Of a DNA stretch of 64,000 bases, positions 1-8,249 are shown in pieces. Within the stretch, counting starts at the first letter, position 1. Every line of letters begins with the position of its first letter. The notes under the pieces were generated by a model, which was given only the letters and a program-made list of their open reading frames with translations, made no database searches and was not told the DNA's origin. The DNA is from Nocardia albiluteola (GTDB taxonomy: Bacteria > Actinomycetota > Actinomycetes > Mycobacteriales > Mycobacteriaceae): NCBI RefSeq assembly GCF_018860155.1, contig NZ_JAHKNI010000001.1, forward strand, positions 1,023,311 through 1,087,310, read 5' to 3'. A program made the position numbers and the translations under genes.

Positions 1-62
1 CGCCCCCGCCCCCCCCGCCCCGGCCCCCCGCGCGCCCCCGCCCGCCGCCCGGCCCCCCCCCC
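1..62. other. Cytosine-rich low-complexity stretch at window edge
   Basis: The first 62 bases are almost entirely C with scattered G on the given strand, unlike anything else in the window. No coding signal is visible. It may be a contig end, a homopolymer sequencing artefact, or a genuine low-complexity tract; the sequence alone does not decide. Confidence 0.5.
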
Positions 63-77
63 ACGACGGGTGTGCGC

Positions 78-359
78 TCAGCGGCGGGTCCGCATCATGT
101 CGCGGACGAGGCGGCAGGTCTTGTCCGAGGGCGGGCGAATGCCGACGAGATCGGCTGTGCGCCTGATCTTTTCGTTGTCGGCCAGGCTTGCGCGGTAAAC
201 GCCCGAATCCAGCAGCGCGATGGCCAGCCGCATCGCCTTGAGCCGGCGGTTGTGCGTGACGTACCAGGACCGCGGCCGCCCCGGCGGCAGCCGCCGCTTG
301 GCCAGCGGCACGTACGGCCCCTCGATGAGCGCGAGCTGGATTGCCGAATTTGTGGCCAC
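78..359 (-). CDS. Small basic protein of unknown function, possibly LexA-regulated
   Basis: This 93-residue, Arg/Lys-rich soluble protein has no signal peptide or membrane segment. I do not recognise a named domain. The start is GTG at 359, preceded by a strong GGGGAGG ribosome binding site about 5 bases upstream. A near-perfect actinobacterial SOS (LexA) box lies about 50 bp upstream at 411-426, so DNA-damage induction is plausible. The gene is transcribed divergently from hemB. Coding status rests on the ribosome binding site, codon bias and length. Confidence 0.6.
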   Translation of the reverse strand: MATNSAIQLALIEGPYVPLAKRRLPPGRPRSWYVTHNRRLKAMRLAIALLDSGVYRASLADNEKIRRTADLVGIRPPSDKTCRLVRDMMRTRR

Positions 360-410
360 GAGAACCTCCCCTTGCCGAGCGAAACCGTGCCGAGCGGATA
401 CGAAGATCGT

Positions 411-426
411 TCGAACACATCTTCGA
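411..426 (-). promoter_or_regulatory. LexA/SOS-box-like operator
   Basis: The sequence TCGAACACATCTTCGA matches 11 of 12 fixed positions of the mycobacterial/actinobacterial LexA box TCGAAC-N4-GTTCGA. It lies in the promoter region of the 93-residue gene that starts at 359. Function is inferred from the match only. Confidence 0.45.
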
Positions 427-562
427 TTCTACCTCGTGGCACTGACAAAAACCGCTGCCCAGAACCGCTTTCGCGGCATCGCGCCGGGGTGCTGCGCGGT
501 TGCTCGCGGATGTGACCGATCCGATGCGGCACGGCCCGGGAGTGCGGCGTATCGTGCGGATC

Positions 563-1543
563 ATGACCGGAATGGACCGCCCGCGGCGGTTGCGTCGTAC
601 CCCCGCCCTGCGTCGCCTCGTCGCCGAAACCACACTCGAACCAAGGCATTTGGTGCTTCCGATGTTCGTCGCCGACGGGCTCGACGAAGCGCGCGAGATC
701 GGCTCGATGCCCGGGGTGTACCAGCATTCGATGGATTCGCTGCGCAAGGCGGCCGTCGAGGCCGTCACCGCCGGGGTGGGCGGGCTGATGCTGTTCGGGG
801 TGCCGCGTCCGGAGGACAAGGATCCGACCGGCAGCCTGGCCAGCGATCCCCAGGGCATCCTGAACCGCGGCCTGCGCGCGCTGGCCGACGAGGTGGGCGA
901 TGCGACCGTGGTCATGGCCGACACGTGCCTGGACGAGTTCACCGACCACGGGCACTGCGGTGTGCTGGCCGCGGACGGCTCGGTCGACAACGACGCGACC
1001 CTCGAGCGCTACATCGCGATGAGCCTGGCTCAGGCCGAGGCGGGCGCGGACCTGCTGGGCACCAGCGGCATGATGGACGGTCAGGTGGGCGCCATCCGGG
1101 CCGGCCTGGACGCCGCCGGGCGGGTGGACACCGCCATCCTGGCGTACGCCGCGAAATACGCCTCCGCGTTCTACGGCCCCTTCCGCGAGGCGGTGGCCTC
1201 CTCGCTGCAGGGCGATCGCCGCACCTACCAGCAGGATCCGGCGAACCGCCGGGAGGCCGCCCGCGAGCTGGACCTGGACCTGGAGGAGGGCGCCGACATC
1301 GTCATGGTCAAGCCGGCCATGTCGTACCTGGACATCCTGCGCGAGGTCGCCGACCGCTCGACCGTGCCGGTGGCCGCCTACCAAATCTCCGGCGAGTACT
1401 CGATGATCACCGCCGCGGCCCAGAACGGCTGGATCGATCGCCGCGGCGCGATCCTGGAGTCGCTCATGGGCATCCGCCGCGCGGGTGCGGACATCGTGCT
1501 GACGTACTGGGCGACCGAAGCCGCGCATTGGTTGTCCTCGTGA
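563..1543 (+). CDS. hemB: Porphobilinogen synthase (delta-aminolevulinic acid dehydratase)
   Basis: The enzyme condenses two 5-aminolevulinate molecules into porphobilinogen in the cytosolic tetrapyrrole pathway. From the ATG at 563 it has 326 residues, normal for the family. The two substrate-binding lysines are K198 in [12 protein letters not shown] and K250 in [11 protein letters not shown]. The metal-site segment [13 protein letters not shown] has two cysteines, with Asp where fully cysteine-liganded enzymes have the third. ATG codons at 563 and 572 are both possible starts; in-frame starts further upstream lack family similarity. hemL lies 2.9 kb downstream, separated by small membrane genes. 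Confidence 0.95.
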   Translation: MTGMDRPRRLRRTPALRRLVAETTLEPRHLVLPMFVADGLDEAREIGSMPGVYQHSMDSLRKAAVEAVTAGVGGLMLFGVPRPEDKDPTGSLASDPQGILNRGLRALADEVGDATVVMADTCLDEFTDHGHCGVLAADGSVDNDATLERYIAMSLAQAEAGADLLGTSGMMDGQVGAIRAGLDAAGRVDTAILAYAAKYASAFYGPFREAVASSLQGDRRTYQQDPANRREAARELDLDLEEGADIVMVKPAMSYLDILREVADRSTVPVAAYQISGEYSMITAAAQNGWIDRRGAILESLMGIRRAGADIVLTYWATEAAHWLSS

Positions 1544-1690
1544 GTGCGGGAGATCGTGGCTGTGCATTGGCTGTCGTCGCGAGTGTGGGAGATCGTGGCT
1601 GTGCGTATTCGGGCGACCGCGGTCGCGCATTGGCTGTCGTGAGTGCGGAAATCGTGGCCGTGCGTAAGGCAGCACACTGGCCGTCGTGAA
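1518..1690 (+). repeat. Degenerate tandem repeat of the hemB 3' end
   Basis: The last codons and stop of hemB, with the following bases (core GCATTGG.TGTC.TC, then GTGAGTG.GG.GATCGTGG), recur imperfectly about three more times. Copies start near 1562, 1625 and 1674. The last copy runs into the GTG start of the next gene. Confidence 0.6.
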
Positions 1691-2219
1691 TCAGTGGACT
1701 CCCCCGGGGCAGCCGATCCCCGATGAGGCGACGCCGGTCGACGTCCGCACCGCATGGCAGTTGTGGTGGGGCGTGGTCGTCCTGGGCGTGCTGCGGCTGA
1801 TCGTCGGGTCGGTGGGCCGGTACGGGCATCGGCACACCATCGCGCGGAACATGTACGACCAGCTGCACGCCCAGCAGCCCCGGACGCCGCTGTCGACCTA
1901 CGAGCTGATGGTCACGCTGCTGGTCGTGCTCAGCGTCGTGTTCGGGCTGGGGATCGCGGCCGCGGCGGTGGCCGTGGCGTATCAGCTGCGCCGCGGAAGA
2001 CTGTGGGCGCGTACGTTGTTCGACGTCGCGACCGTGGTGCTGGTGCTGGGCGGGGTCAATGCCATGTTCGGGCTGGGCATGGTCGCGGGCACCTGGGACA
2101 TGCTCGCCGGTGCGGCCGCGATCCTGCAGGCGGTGCTCGCCGGGTTTGCGGTATTCCTCTGTCACAGGGCAGAATCCACCATTTACTTCCGAATGAACGG
2201 AAATCGGTTGCCGCGGTGA
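1686..2219 (+). CDS. Multi-pass membrane protein of unknown function
   Basis: This 177-residue protein has about four hydrophobic segments (roughly residues 25-45, 73-100, 112-133 and 138-160) and a short Pro-rich cytoplasmic N-terminus. The start is a GTG at 1686 that falls inside the last copy of the hemB 3' repeat. The position after hemB matches the small conserved membrane genes found there in mycobacteria. No catalytic motif is visible. Confidence 0.75.
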   Translation: MNQWTPPGQPIPDEATPVDVRTAWQLWWGVVVLGVLRLIVGSVGRYGHRHTIARNMYDQLHAQQPRTPLSTYELMVTLLVVLSVVFGLGIAAAAVAVAYQLRRGRLWARTLFDVATVVLVLGGVNAMFGLGMVAGTWDMLAGAAAILQAVLAGFAVFLCHRAESTIYFRMNGNRLPR

Positions 2220-2341
2220 ATTTGTCGCGGACAGCTCAGGATGTATGGTGAGGGTTGTCACAGAGGATTTGGGAACCGGGGTTGTTGGTTCAGCGTTCCG
2301 CTTCGGATCGCGGGAATCGTTCCGGTGGAGCGGAGGCATAG

Positions 2342-2461
2342 ATGCGAGTCGTGATTCAACAACCGCAAAGCCTTCGGCGCGACGTGCTGGTGCTGAGCCT
2401 GTTGCTGCTGTTCGGCCTGCTCACCCTCGCGGTGCTGCTGCTGCCAGGAAAGGTCGGCTGA
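2342..2461 (+). CDS. 39-residue single-span membrane peptide
   Basis: This short ORF has a clear ribosome binding site (GGAGCGGAGG about 5 bases before the ATG at 2342) and a TGA stop at 2459. The product has a basic amphipathic N-terminus (RVVIQQPQSLRRD) followed by one Leu-rich membrane span (VLVLSLLLLFGLLTLAVLLL) and a short PGKVG tail. It lies between two membrane-protein genes. I do not recognise the family. A regulatory or structural membrane microprotein is possible. Confidence 0.55.
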   Translation: MRVVIQQPQSLRRDVLVLSLLLLFGLLTLAVLLLPGKVG

Positions 2462-2582
2462 ATCCCGCGCACGATCTCCGGATACGCTGCATCTGCTTCG
2501 CGCTGATGCGGTGTATGGGCTGCGTGCGGCACGCGAGACGGCTCGCGGCGGGCCCGGAGGAGGCAGCTTGCGTAACCACCTC

Positions 2583-2620
2583 GGGGACGGTGAGCTTGCG
2601 GAGCCGGCGGGGTGGGTAAG
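2583..2620 (+). repeat. G-rich dispersed repeat, copy 1
   Basis: This intergenic stretch (GGGGACGGTGAGC, TTGCGGAG, CCGGCGGGGTGGGTAAG in order) is closely similar to two adjoining copies at 22027-22106. Those copies lie inside a LysR gene, where they encode a Pro-rich insertion. Confidence 0.5.
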
Positions 2621-2664
2621 CGCAAGCGCCCTCGGAAGCGCCGCCGATGAGACAGAGGTTCGTG

Positions 2665-3201
2665 GTGACTGATACCGAAGCCGCACCCACCGTGCGGTTT
2701 TCCGAGCCCGGCGCACGTTGGCGCTCGGTCTCCTACGGGCCCCTGCTGTGTCTGGTCATTCTCGTTGTGGAGCTGGTCATCAGGCGCGGTCCGGTGCACT
2801 GGTTCGGGCTCGTGTTCTGCGCCGCGCTGCTGGCGGGCTTCGTAGCGCTGCAGGTGGTAGCCGGTAAGCGGCATGTCAGCGTCGAACTCACCGACACGTC
2901 GCTGCGCGAGGGCACCGAGACCGTGTCGCTCGACGCGATCGCGACGGTCTTTCCGGAGCCCGACGAGGAGTCCTGGGACGACGAGGATTGGCAGTCCGCG
3001 CGGGCGCTGGGCGAGCTGACCGGGGTGCCGCGACGGCGCAAGGGCATCGGGCTGAAGCTGCGCGACGGCCACCTGCTGCAGGCCTGGGCCCGGGATCACC
3101 AGCGCCTGCGCGCGGAGCTGACCGCGGCCCTGGAACGGCTGCCCGAGCGCGGTGCGGATTCCGGCGACGCGACCCCCGACAGCGAGGAGAGTTCACGATG
3201 A
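2665..3201 (+). CDS. Two-span membrane protein with PH-like C-terminal domain
   Basis: A short N-terminus is followed by two hydrophobic segments and a soluble region with alternating hydrophobics (VSVELTDTSLREGTETVSLD) that resembles bacterial PH-like membrane-associated domains. The GTG start at 2665 is favoured over ATG 2647 because an AGAGG site lies 6 bases upstream of it. The product has 178 residues. Its stop overlaps the next gene's ATG (ATGA), so the two are translationally coupled. Function is unknown. Confidence 0.75.
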   Translation: MTDTEAAPTVRFSEPGARWRSVSYGPLLCLVILVVELVIRRGPVHWFGLVFCAALLAGFVALQVVAGKRHVSVELTDTSLREGTETVSLDAIATVFPEPDEESWDDEDWQSARALGELTGVPRRRKGIGLKLRDGHLLQAWARDHQRLRAELTAALERLPERGADSGDATPDSEESSR

Positions 3202-3437
3202 TGCGGCGGATGTGGATAGTCCTGGACGTCGTCGCACTGCTCGTGTGCATCGGAGCGGCCGTCCCGAGCTGGCGCACCGGTGTCGAATCGATCGGATTCG
3301 CCGCGTCCGCCGATCAACCCGCCTTCGAGGCGACCCGCTATTCGGGGCCGTGGCTGGGGCTGGCCGCCGTGCTGGTCGCGGTGGCCGGACTGGCGGTCAT
3401 CGATCTGGTGGCGCGCTGCGCGGGCCGGGCGCACTGA
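3198..3437 (+). CDS. Small two-span membrane protein
   Basis: This 79-residue product has an N-terminal span (about residues 6-24) and a C-terminal span (about 53-73) around an extracytoplasmic loop. Its ATG at 3198 overlaps the TGA of the preceding gene and has a GAGGAGA site 8 bases upstream. A similarly placed small membrane gene follows hemB in mycobacteria. Function is unknown; the coupling suggests it works with the upstream PH-like protein. Confidence 0.75.
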   Translation: MMRRMWIVLDVVALLVCIGAAVPSWRTGVESIGFAASADQPAFEATRYSGPWLGLAAVLVAVAGLAVIDLVARCAGRAH

Positions 3438-3545
3438 CCCGCGGGATTCGGGCGTACCGGTTCGGCCAACTTTCGGCAAACCATCGCAAAAACTGCAACC
3501 ACAATCGGTATGTCATCGGACGCCGAACGCGCTCACACTGGTGAG

Positions 3546-3767
3546 ATGACCCGCACGCATCCCGTGCGCAGCACCATGATCGCGGTGCTCACCACGGGGG
3601 TCATCGGTACCGCCACCGCGGCCCTGGACGTCATGACGGCGAAGGATGCCGGCCCCGCACCCGCGCCCATTGTGCACGCGCCCGTGCTCGAGCTCGTCCC
3701 GGCCCCGCTGGATTGCCTGCTGACCAGCGGTTTTGCGCTATCCTGCCTGGGGGGATCGCGGTCCTGA
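3546..3767 (+). CDS. Small putative secreted protein
   Basis: This 73-residue ORF has a basic start (MTRTHPVRS), a hydrophobic core ending in an Ala-rich region typical of a Sec signal peptide, and a short Pro-rich mature part with two cysteines (DCLLTSGFALSC) that could form a disulfide. It ends 6 bp before the convergent gene at 3774. The ribosome binding site is weak, so coding status is moderate. Confidence 0.5.
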   Translation: MTRTHPVRSTMIAVLTTGVIGTATAALDVMTAKDAGPAPAPIVHAPVLELVPAPLDCLLTSGFALSCLGGSRS

Positions 3768-3773
3768 GGCGGC

Positions 3774-4184
3774 TCAGTGCCAGTGCTCGTAGATATCGAG
3801 CACCCGCGACCCGTGCGTGCCCGGGGCATCCAGGTAGACGATCACGTTGCCGTCCGGGTGGTCGGCCGATTCGAGCAGCAGATCCCGCAGCGAGGCGTGC
3901 ACGCCGCCGCGCTCGTCGCGGTAGATGCGGCTGTCCGGCCGCAGCCCCGCACCCATCAGGCTCACCGGCAGGACCTTGCTGACCAGCGCCGGAACCGGCC
4001 CGTCGGCCAGGGTGGCGGTCTCGTCGTGTGACAGGCTCACCCCGAGGCGGCCCTGATTGGGCTGGACCAGCGGCAGTGCGACCGCCCGGCCCTGGTCGAC
4101 CGGCGTGGCCGCCGCGGCCGTCGCGGTCAGCGCGGCGCCGCTCAGGGCGCCGGCAAGGACTGCGCCGAACATCAGGATTCGCAT
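3774..4184 (-). CDS. Secreted protein of unknown function
   Basis: This 136-residue protein has a clean Sec signal peptide (MRILMFGAVLAGALSGAALTA, cleavage near the ATAAAATP stretch). The mature part of about 110 residues has no cysteine and no motif I recognise. The ATG at 4184 is preceded by GGGAGAG at ideal spacing, which sets the start. It is convergent with the small secreted gene ending at 3767 and divergent from hemL. Confidence 0.7.
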   Translation of the reverse strand: MRILMFGAVLAGALSGAALTATAAAATPVDQGRAVALPLVQPNQGRLGVSLSHDETATLADGPVPALVSKVLPVSLMGAGLRPDSRIYRDERGGVHASLRDLLLESADHPDGNVIVYLDAPGTHGSRVLDIYEHWH

Positions 4185-4369
4185 GAGATCTCTCCCGGCC
4201 GGATGTGGTTGACGGACCGAGGGTACGCAGCAGCAATCATCTAGCGATCGATATTGGGCGAAAGGGCATTCCGGCGTGTTGCGGCATTTCGGGCGCCTGG
4301 ATGTGGGGTGGCTCACCCCACTACACCCTGTCGTCGACGAGGGTGGGGCGGGCTGCGACACTGGAGGTC

Positions 4370-4450
4370 GTGAGCGAGCGTGCGAGCGAACCAGTGACAC
4401 AGCGTGCGGAGCTCACGACGGAGCCGAGCGCCAGCGAGGTGCAGTCGTGA
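4370..4450 (+). repeat. Leader-ORF repeat fused to the hemL start (copy 1)
   Basis: This 81-base element starts with GTG and reads as a 26-residue ORF containing SEPVTQRA and [11 protein letters not shown]. It ends in TGA overlapping the GTG start of hemL (GTGA). The 3' part carries GCGAGGTG, the likely ribosome binding site for hemL. A related copy on the minus strand at 34033-34116 is arranged in the same way before menE. The relatedness is seen at both DNA and frame level. Confidence 0.65.
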
Positions 4451-5784
4451 GTTCTTCTCCGCGCGCCACTCAGGTCAATGTCCCGATCTCGGCGCAGCTC
4501 TTCGACCGCGCCGCCGCGATCATCCCCGGCGGCGTGAACTCGCCCGTCCGCGCGTTCCATTCGGTCGGGGGCACACCGCGATTCATCGCCTCGGCGCGCG
4601 GCTACACGCTCACCGACGCCGACGGCAACGACTATGTCGACCTGGTCTGCTCGTGGGGCCCGATGATCCTGGGCCACGCCCATCCGGCCGTCGTCGAGGC
4701 GGTGCGGCGGGTCGCGACCGGCGGTCTGTCGTTCGGGGCGCCGACCGAGGCGGAGATCGAGCTGGCCGAGGCGATCGCCGGGCGGGTCGAGCCCGTGGAG
4801 CGGGTGCGGCTGGTCAACTCGGGCACCGAGGCGACCATGAGCGCGGTGCGGCTGGCTCGAGGCTTCACCGGCCGCAGCAAGATCATCAAATTCTCGGGCT
4901 GCTACCACGGGCACGTGGACGCGCTGCTGGCCGACGCGGGCTCGGGCGTGGCGACGCTCGGCCTGCCGACCTCGCCCGGCGTCACCGGCGCCCAGGCCGC
5001 CGACACGCTGGTGCTGCCGTACAACGATCTGGATGCGGTGGCCGCGGCCTTCGCCGCGCATCCCGGCCAGATCGCCTGCGTGATCACCGAGGCCGCGGCA
5101 GGGAACATGGGCACGGTCGCGCCGCTGCCGGGATACAACGCGGGCCTGCGCCGGCTCACCCAGGAGCACGGCGCGCTGCTGATCATGGACGAGGTGATGA
5201 CCGGATTCCGGGTCAGCCCGTCCGGGTGGTTCGGCCGCGACGGCGTCGCCGGCGATCTGTACACCTTCGGCAAGGTGATGAGCGGTGGCCTGCCCGCCGC
5301 GGCGTTCGGCGGCCGCGCCGAGATCATGAACCGGCTCGCGCCGATCGGGCCCGTGTACCAGGCCGGCACGCTGTCGGGCAATCCGGTCGCCGTCGCGGCC
5401 GGGCTGGCCACGCTGCGTGCCGCGGACGCCGAGGTGTACGCCGCCCTGGACCGGAACGCCGAGCGGCTGGGCGGGCTGATGTCCGACGCGCTGAGCGCGG
5501 CCGGAGTCGCCCATCAGGTGCAGTTCGCGGGCAATATGGTGAACGTGTTCTTCGCCGACCAGCCGGTCACCGACTACGCCGCCGCGAAGGCCAGTCAGAC
5601 CTGGCGTTTCCCGGCGTTCTTCCACGCGCTGCTCGACCGCGGCGTCTACCCGCCGCCCAGTGCGTTCGAGACCTGGTTCGTCTCCGCCGCGCTCGACGAC
5701 GACGCATTCGACCGGATCGCCGCGGCGATGCCCGCCGCCGCTGCGGCCGCAGCGGCCGCCACACCCGAAGGAACCGACGCGTGA
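4447..5784 (+). CDS. hemL: Glutamate-1-semialdehyde 2,1-aminomutase
   Basis: The PLP enzyme converts glutamate-1-semialdehyde to 5-aminolevulinate in the C5 tetrapyrrole pathway, upstream of HemB. It has 445 residues, normal length. The PLP lysine is K276 in [10 protein letters not shown], and [11 protein letters not shown] is the conserved Asp loop. The GTG start overlaps the stop of the leader ORF just upstream. The C-terminus ends in a long poly-Ala run (about residues 428-440), unusual but outside the fold. Its TGA overlaps the GTG of the phosphatase gene, so the operon is translationally coupled. Confidence 0.96.
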   Translation: MSSSPRATQVNVPISAQLFDRAAAIIPGGVNSPVRAFHSVGGTPRFIASARGYTLTDADGNDYVDLVCSWGPMILGHAHPAVVEAVRRVATGGLSFGAPTEAEIELAEAIAGRVEPVERVRLVNSGTEATMSAVRLARGFTGRSKIIKFSGCYHGHVDALLADAGSGVATLGLPTSPGVTGAQAADTLVLPYNDLDAVAAAFAAHPGQIACVITEAAAGNMGTVAPLPGYNAGLRRLTQEHGALLIMDEVMTGFRVSPSGWFGRDGVAGDLYTFGKVMSGGLPAAAFGGRAEIMNRLAPIGPVYQAGTLSGNPVAVAAGLATLRAADAEVYAALDRNAERLGGLMSDALSAAGVAHQVQFAGNMVNVFFADQPVTDYAAAKASQTWRFPAFFHALLDRGVYPPPSAFETWFVSAALDDDAFDRIAAAMPAAAAAAAAATPEGTDA

Positions 5785-6542
5785 ACGAGAGCGCCCAGGA
5801 TCAGTACGAATCCCCCTCCGCCCCAACCCTTCCCACTGCCCCGGTGGAACCGGCCGGTCTCGAGGGGGCCGGCGCCTACCCCGCGCTGACCCTGCCCGGT
5901 GAGGTCGCCTCGGACACCGAGACGATCGTGCACGTCATGCGGCACGGCGAGGTGCACAACCCGAAGGGCATCCTGTACGGCCGTCTGCCCGGGTTCAGCC
6001 TGTCGGTGACCGGACGCGCGCAGGCCGTGACGGTCGGGCGGGCGCTGGCCGACCACGACATCTCGCTGGTGGTGGCCTCGCCGCTGCAGCGCGCGCAGGA
6101 GACCGCGGCGCCGATCGCCGCACCGCACGGGCTGATCGTGCGTACCGACGACAACCTCATCGAGGCCGGCAACACCTTCGAGGGCCTGCGGGTCTCGGTC
6201 GGCGACGGCGCGCTGCGCAAGCCGCGGCACTGGTGGAAGCTGCGCGATCCGTTCACCCCGTCGTGGGGCGAGCCGTATCTGCAGATCGCGCACCGCATGC
6301 TGGCCGCGGTGAACAAGGCGCGGGTGGAGGCCGCCGGTCACGAGGCGGTGGTGGTGTCGCACCAGCTGCCCGTCTGGACGCTGCGCCGATTCCTCGAGGG
6401 CAAGCGCCTGTGGCACGATCCGCGCAACCGGCAGTGCTCGCTGGCCTCGCTGACTTCCCTTGTGTATCAGGGGGATACGTTGATCGACATCGTCTATTCC
6501 GAGCCCGCGGGGGAGTCGGACCCACGGGTGACGGGAGCGTGA
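5781..6542 (+). CDS. Histidine phosphatase (phosphoglycerate mutase-like) family protein
   Basis: This 253-residue product has a disordered acidic/Pro-rich N-terminus of about 48 residues and then the histidine-phosphatase fold. The catalytic RHG motif is in [13 protein letters not shown], and a second conserved His is in [10 protein letters not shown]. The GTG start overlaps the hemL stop (GTGA), and its own stop overlaps a GTG in the next gene. The same position after hemL holds a phosphoglycerate-mutase-like gene in mycobacteria. The substrate is unknown. Confidence 0.88.
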   Translation: MNESAQDQYESPSAPTLPTAPVEPAGLEGAGAYPALTLPGEVASDTETIVHVMRHGEVHNPKGILYGRLPGFSLSVTGRAQAVTVGRALADHDISLVVASPLQRAQETAAPIAAPHGLIVRTDDNLIEAGNTFEGLRVSVGDGALRKPRHWWKLRDPFTPSWGEPYLQIAHRMLAAVNKARVEAAGHEAVVVSHQLPVWTLRRFLEGKRLWHDPRNRQCSLASLTSLVYQGDTLIDIVYSEPAGESDPRVTGA

Positions 6543-6598
6543 ACGGCACGGAATTCGATGTGACCGCGGGCGATTGCGCCCGCGGCGTGCAAGCGACT

Positions 6599-7207
6599 GT
6601 GTCTCGCAGGCCGATCCGGAGGGTAATGCCGGTCCTGCTGGCCTGTGTGGCGTTGGTCGCCGCGCTCGTGGGCTGCTCGACGGGCAGCGATGCCGTGGCG
6701 ACCGGCGGTACGTTCCAGTTCGTCTCGCCCGGCGGCAAGACCGATATCTTCTACGATCCGCCCGCCAAGCGCGGCACCATCGGCAATCTGTCCGGTCCCG
6801 ATCTGCTGACCAACAAGGCCGTTTCGGTGGCGGACTTCCCGAATCAGGTTGTGGTGCTGAATCTCTGGGGGCAGTGGTGCGGGCCCTGCCGGGCCGAGGC
6901 GCCCGAGCTGGAGAAGGTCTACGAGGCGTCCAAGGCGCGCGGGGTGACCTTCCTGGGGATCAATGTGCGTGATCCGCAGCAGGACAAGGCGCAGGATTTC
7001 GTCACCTCGAATCACGTTGGCTACCAGTCGATCTACGACCCCGAGATGCGTAGTCTGCTGGCCCTCGGCGGCAAGTTCCCCACCAGCGTCATCCCGACCA
7101 CCCTGGTCCTGGACCGGCACCACCGGGTGGCCGCGGTCTTCCTGCGTTCGCTGCTGGCCACCGACCTGCAGCCGGTCGTCGACCGCGTCGCCGCGGAGCC
7201 GCAGTGA
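6599..7207 (+). CDS. TlpA/ResA-like thioredoxin lipoprotein
   Basis: This is a thiol-disulfide oxidoreductase acting outside the membrane, probably keeping apocytochrome c cysteines reduced for heme attachment. The chosen start gives a signal peptide ending in a lipobox (AALVGC, C26) and a thioredoxin fold with the active site WCGPC (C94, C97). A cis-Pro region follows (TSVIPTTLVLD). Alternative starts are GTG 6539, which overlaps the previous stop, and ATG 6626. The next genes encode CcdA, ResB and CcsA, forming a complete system II module. Confidence 0.9.
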   Translation: MSRRPIRRVMPVLLACVALVAALVGCSTGSDAVATGGTFQFVSPGGKTDIFYDPPAKRGTIGNLSGPDLLTNKAVSVADFPNQVVVLNLWGQWCGPCRAEAPELEKVYEASKARGVTFLGINVRDPQQDKAQDFVTSNHVGYQSIYDPEMRSLLALGGKFPTSVIPTTLVLDRHHRVAAVFLRSLLATDLQPVVDRVAAEPQ

Positions 7208-7278
7208 GCACCCGCCCGGCCGCACGCAGGGATCGCCGCACTCGGGCGGGCGCCTCCGTCCCGCGCGCGCTCCCGTCG

Positions 7279-7301
7279 TTCCGGCGTGCTTGCGGCCGGA
7301 A
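7279..7301. repeat. Short inverted repeat between tlpA-like and ccdA genes
   Basis: TTCCGGC and GCCGGAA arms of 7 bp enclose a 9-base loop in the 190-bp gap that interrupts an otherwise tight operon. It could be an RNA hairpin affecting ccdA expression or a dispersed repeat unit. Confidence 0.4.
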
Positions 7302-7400
7302 TCTCGCGGGATCCCCGTGCGGACCCCTGGCGTGCCGGGACGAGCAGACGCCCGGCCGGGACGCCGAGGTGGTTCGGGGGCGCAGCCGAGGTGAGTGGCG

Positions 7401-8246
7401 ATGACCGTGACCGTGCTCGCGTCCGTGGGGGATTCGTTCCAGCAGGCCGCCGCGACGGGTCCGCTGCTCATGGCGCTCGGCGCGTGCCTGCTGGCGGGGC
7501 TGGTGTCGTTCGCCTCGCCGTGCGTGGTGCCGCTGGTGCCCGGATATCTGTCGTATCTGGCGGGTCTGGTCGGGGCCGAGGCGCCGCCGGTGACCGTGGC
7601 CGAGGCGACGGGCAGCAAGCGGCCCCGACGCTCGGGGACCGCGACCGCCGAACGCGGCGGCCGGGCGCGCGTGGCCGGGGCGGCGGGCCTGTTCGTGGCC
7701 GGATTCACGGTCGTGTTCGTGCTGGCCTCGGTGACCGTCTTCGGCGTCATTCAGACGCTCAACGTGAATCGTGAACTGCTGCAACGCATCGGCGGCGTGG
7801 TCACCATCCTGATGGGGCTGGTGTTCCTGGGCCTGGTGCCCGCGCTGCAGCGCGACACCCGGATGCATCCCCGGCGCCTGACCGGCCTGGTCGGCGCGCC
7901 GCTGCTGGGCGCGGTCTTCGCGCTGGGCTGGACGCCCTGCCTCGGGCCCACGCTGTCCGGGGTGATGGCGGTCTCCGCCGGGACCGAGGGCGCCACCGCC
8001 GTGCGCGGGGTGGTGCTGACCATCGCCTACTGCCTGGGCCTGGGCCTGCCGTTCGTGATCCTGGCGTTCGGCTCGGCCAGCGCGCTGCGCGGGGTGGGCT
8101 GGCTGCGCCGCAATTCGCGCACCATCCAGGTGATCGGCGGAATCCTGCTCGTCGCCGTCGGCATTGCCCTGGTCACCGGCATGTGGGACCAGTTCGTGGG
8201 ATGGGTCCGCAATGTCTTCGTCTCCCAAACGACCCTCCCGATCTGA
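7401..8246 (+). CDS. ccdA: CcdA-type cytochrome c biogenesis membrane protein
   Basis: This integral membrane protein moves reducing power from cytosolic thioredoxin to the extracytoplasmic TlpA-like protein. It has 281 residues, with several hydrophobic spans and the paired cysteines of the family: FASPCVVPLVPGYLSYL (C41) and GWTPCLGPTLSG. A charged insert (about residues 68-93, SKRPRRSGTATAERGGRAR) lengthens a loop. ATG 7401 is favoured over the in-frame GTG 7395 by the GAGGTGA site. It lies within the cytochrome maturation operon. Confidence 0.92.
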   Translation: MTVTVLASVGDSFQQAAATGPLLMALGACLLAGLVSFASPCVVPLVPGYLSYLAGLVGAEAPPVTVAEATGSKRPRRSGTATAERGGRARVAGAAGLFVAGFTVVFVLASVTVFGVIQTLNVNRELLQRIGGVVTILMGLVFLGLVPALQRDTRMHPRRLTGLVGAPLLGAVFALGWTPCLGPTLSGVMAVSAGTEGATAVRGVVLTIAYCLGLGLPFVILAFGSASALRGVGWLRRNSRTIQVIGGILLVAVGIALVTGMWDQFVGWVRNVFVSQTTLPI

Positions 8247-8249
8247 CTT

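Noticed and set aside
7204..7404. Possible 66-codon gene between the TlpA-like and ccdA genes
   Set aside because: Arg/Pro/Gly-rich composition, overlap with ccdA start and an internal hairpin; no conserved feature supports it.
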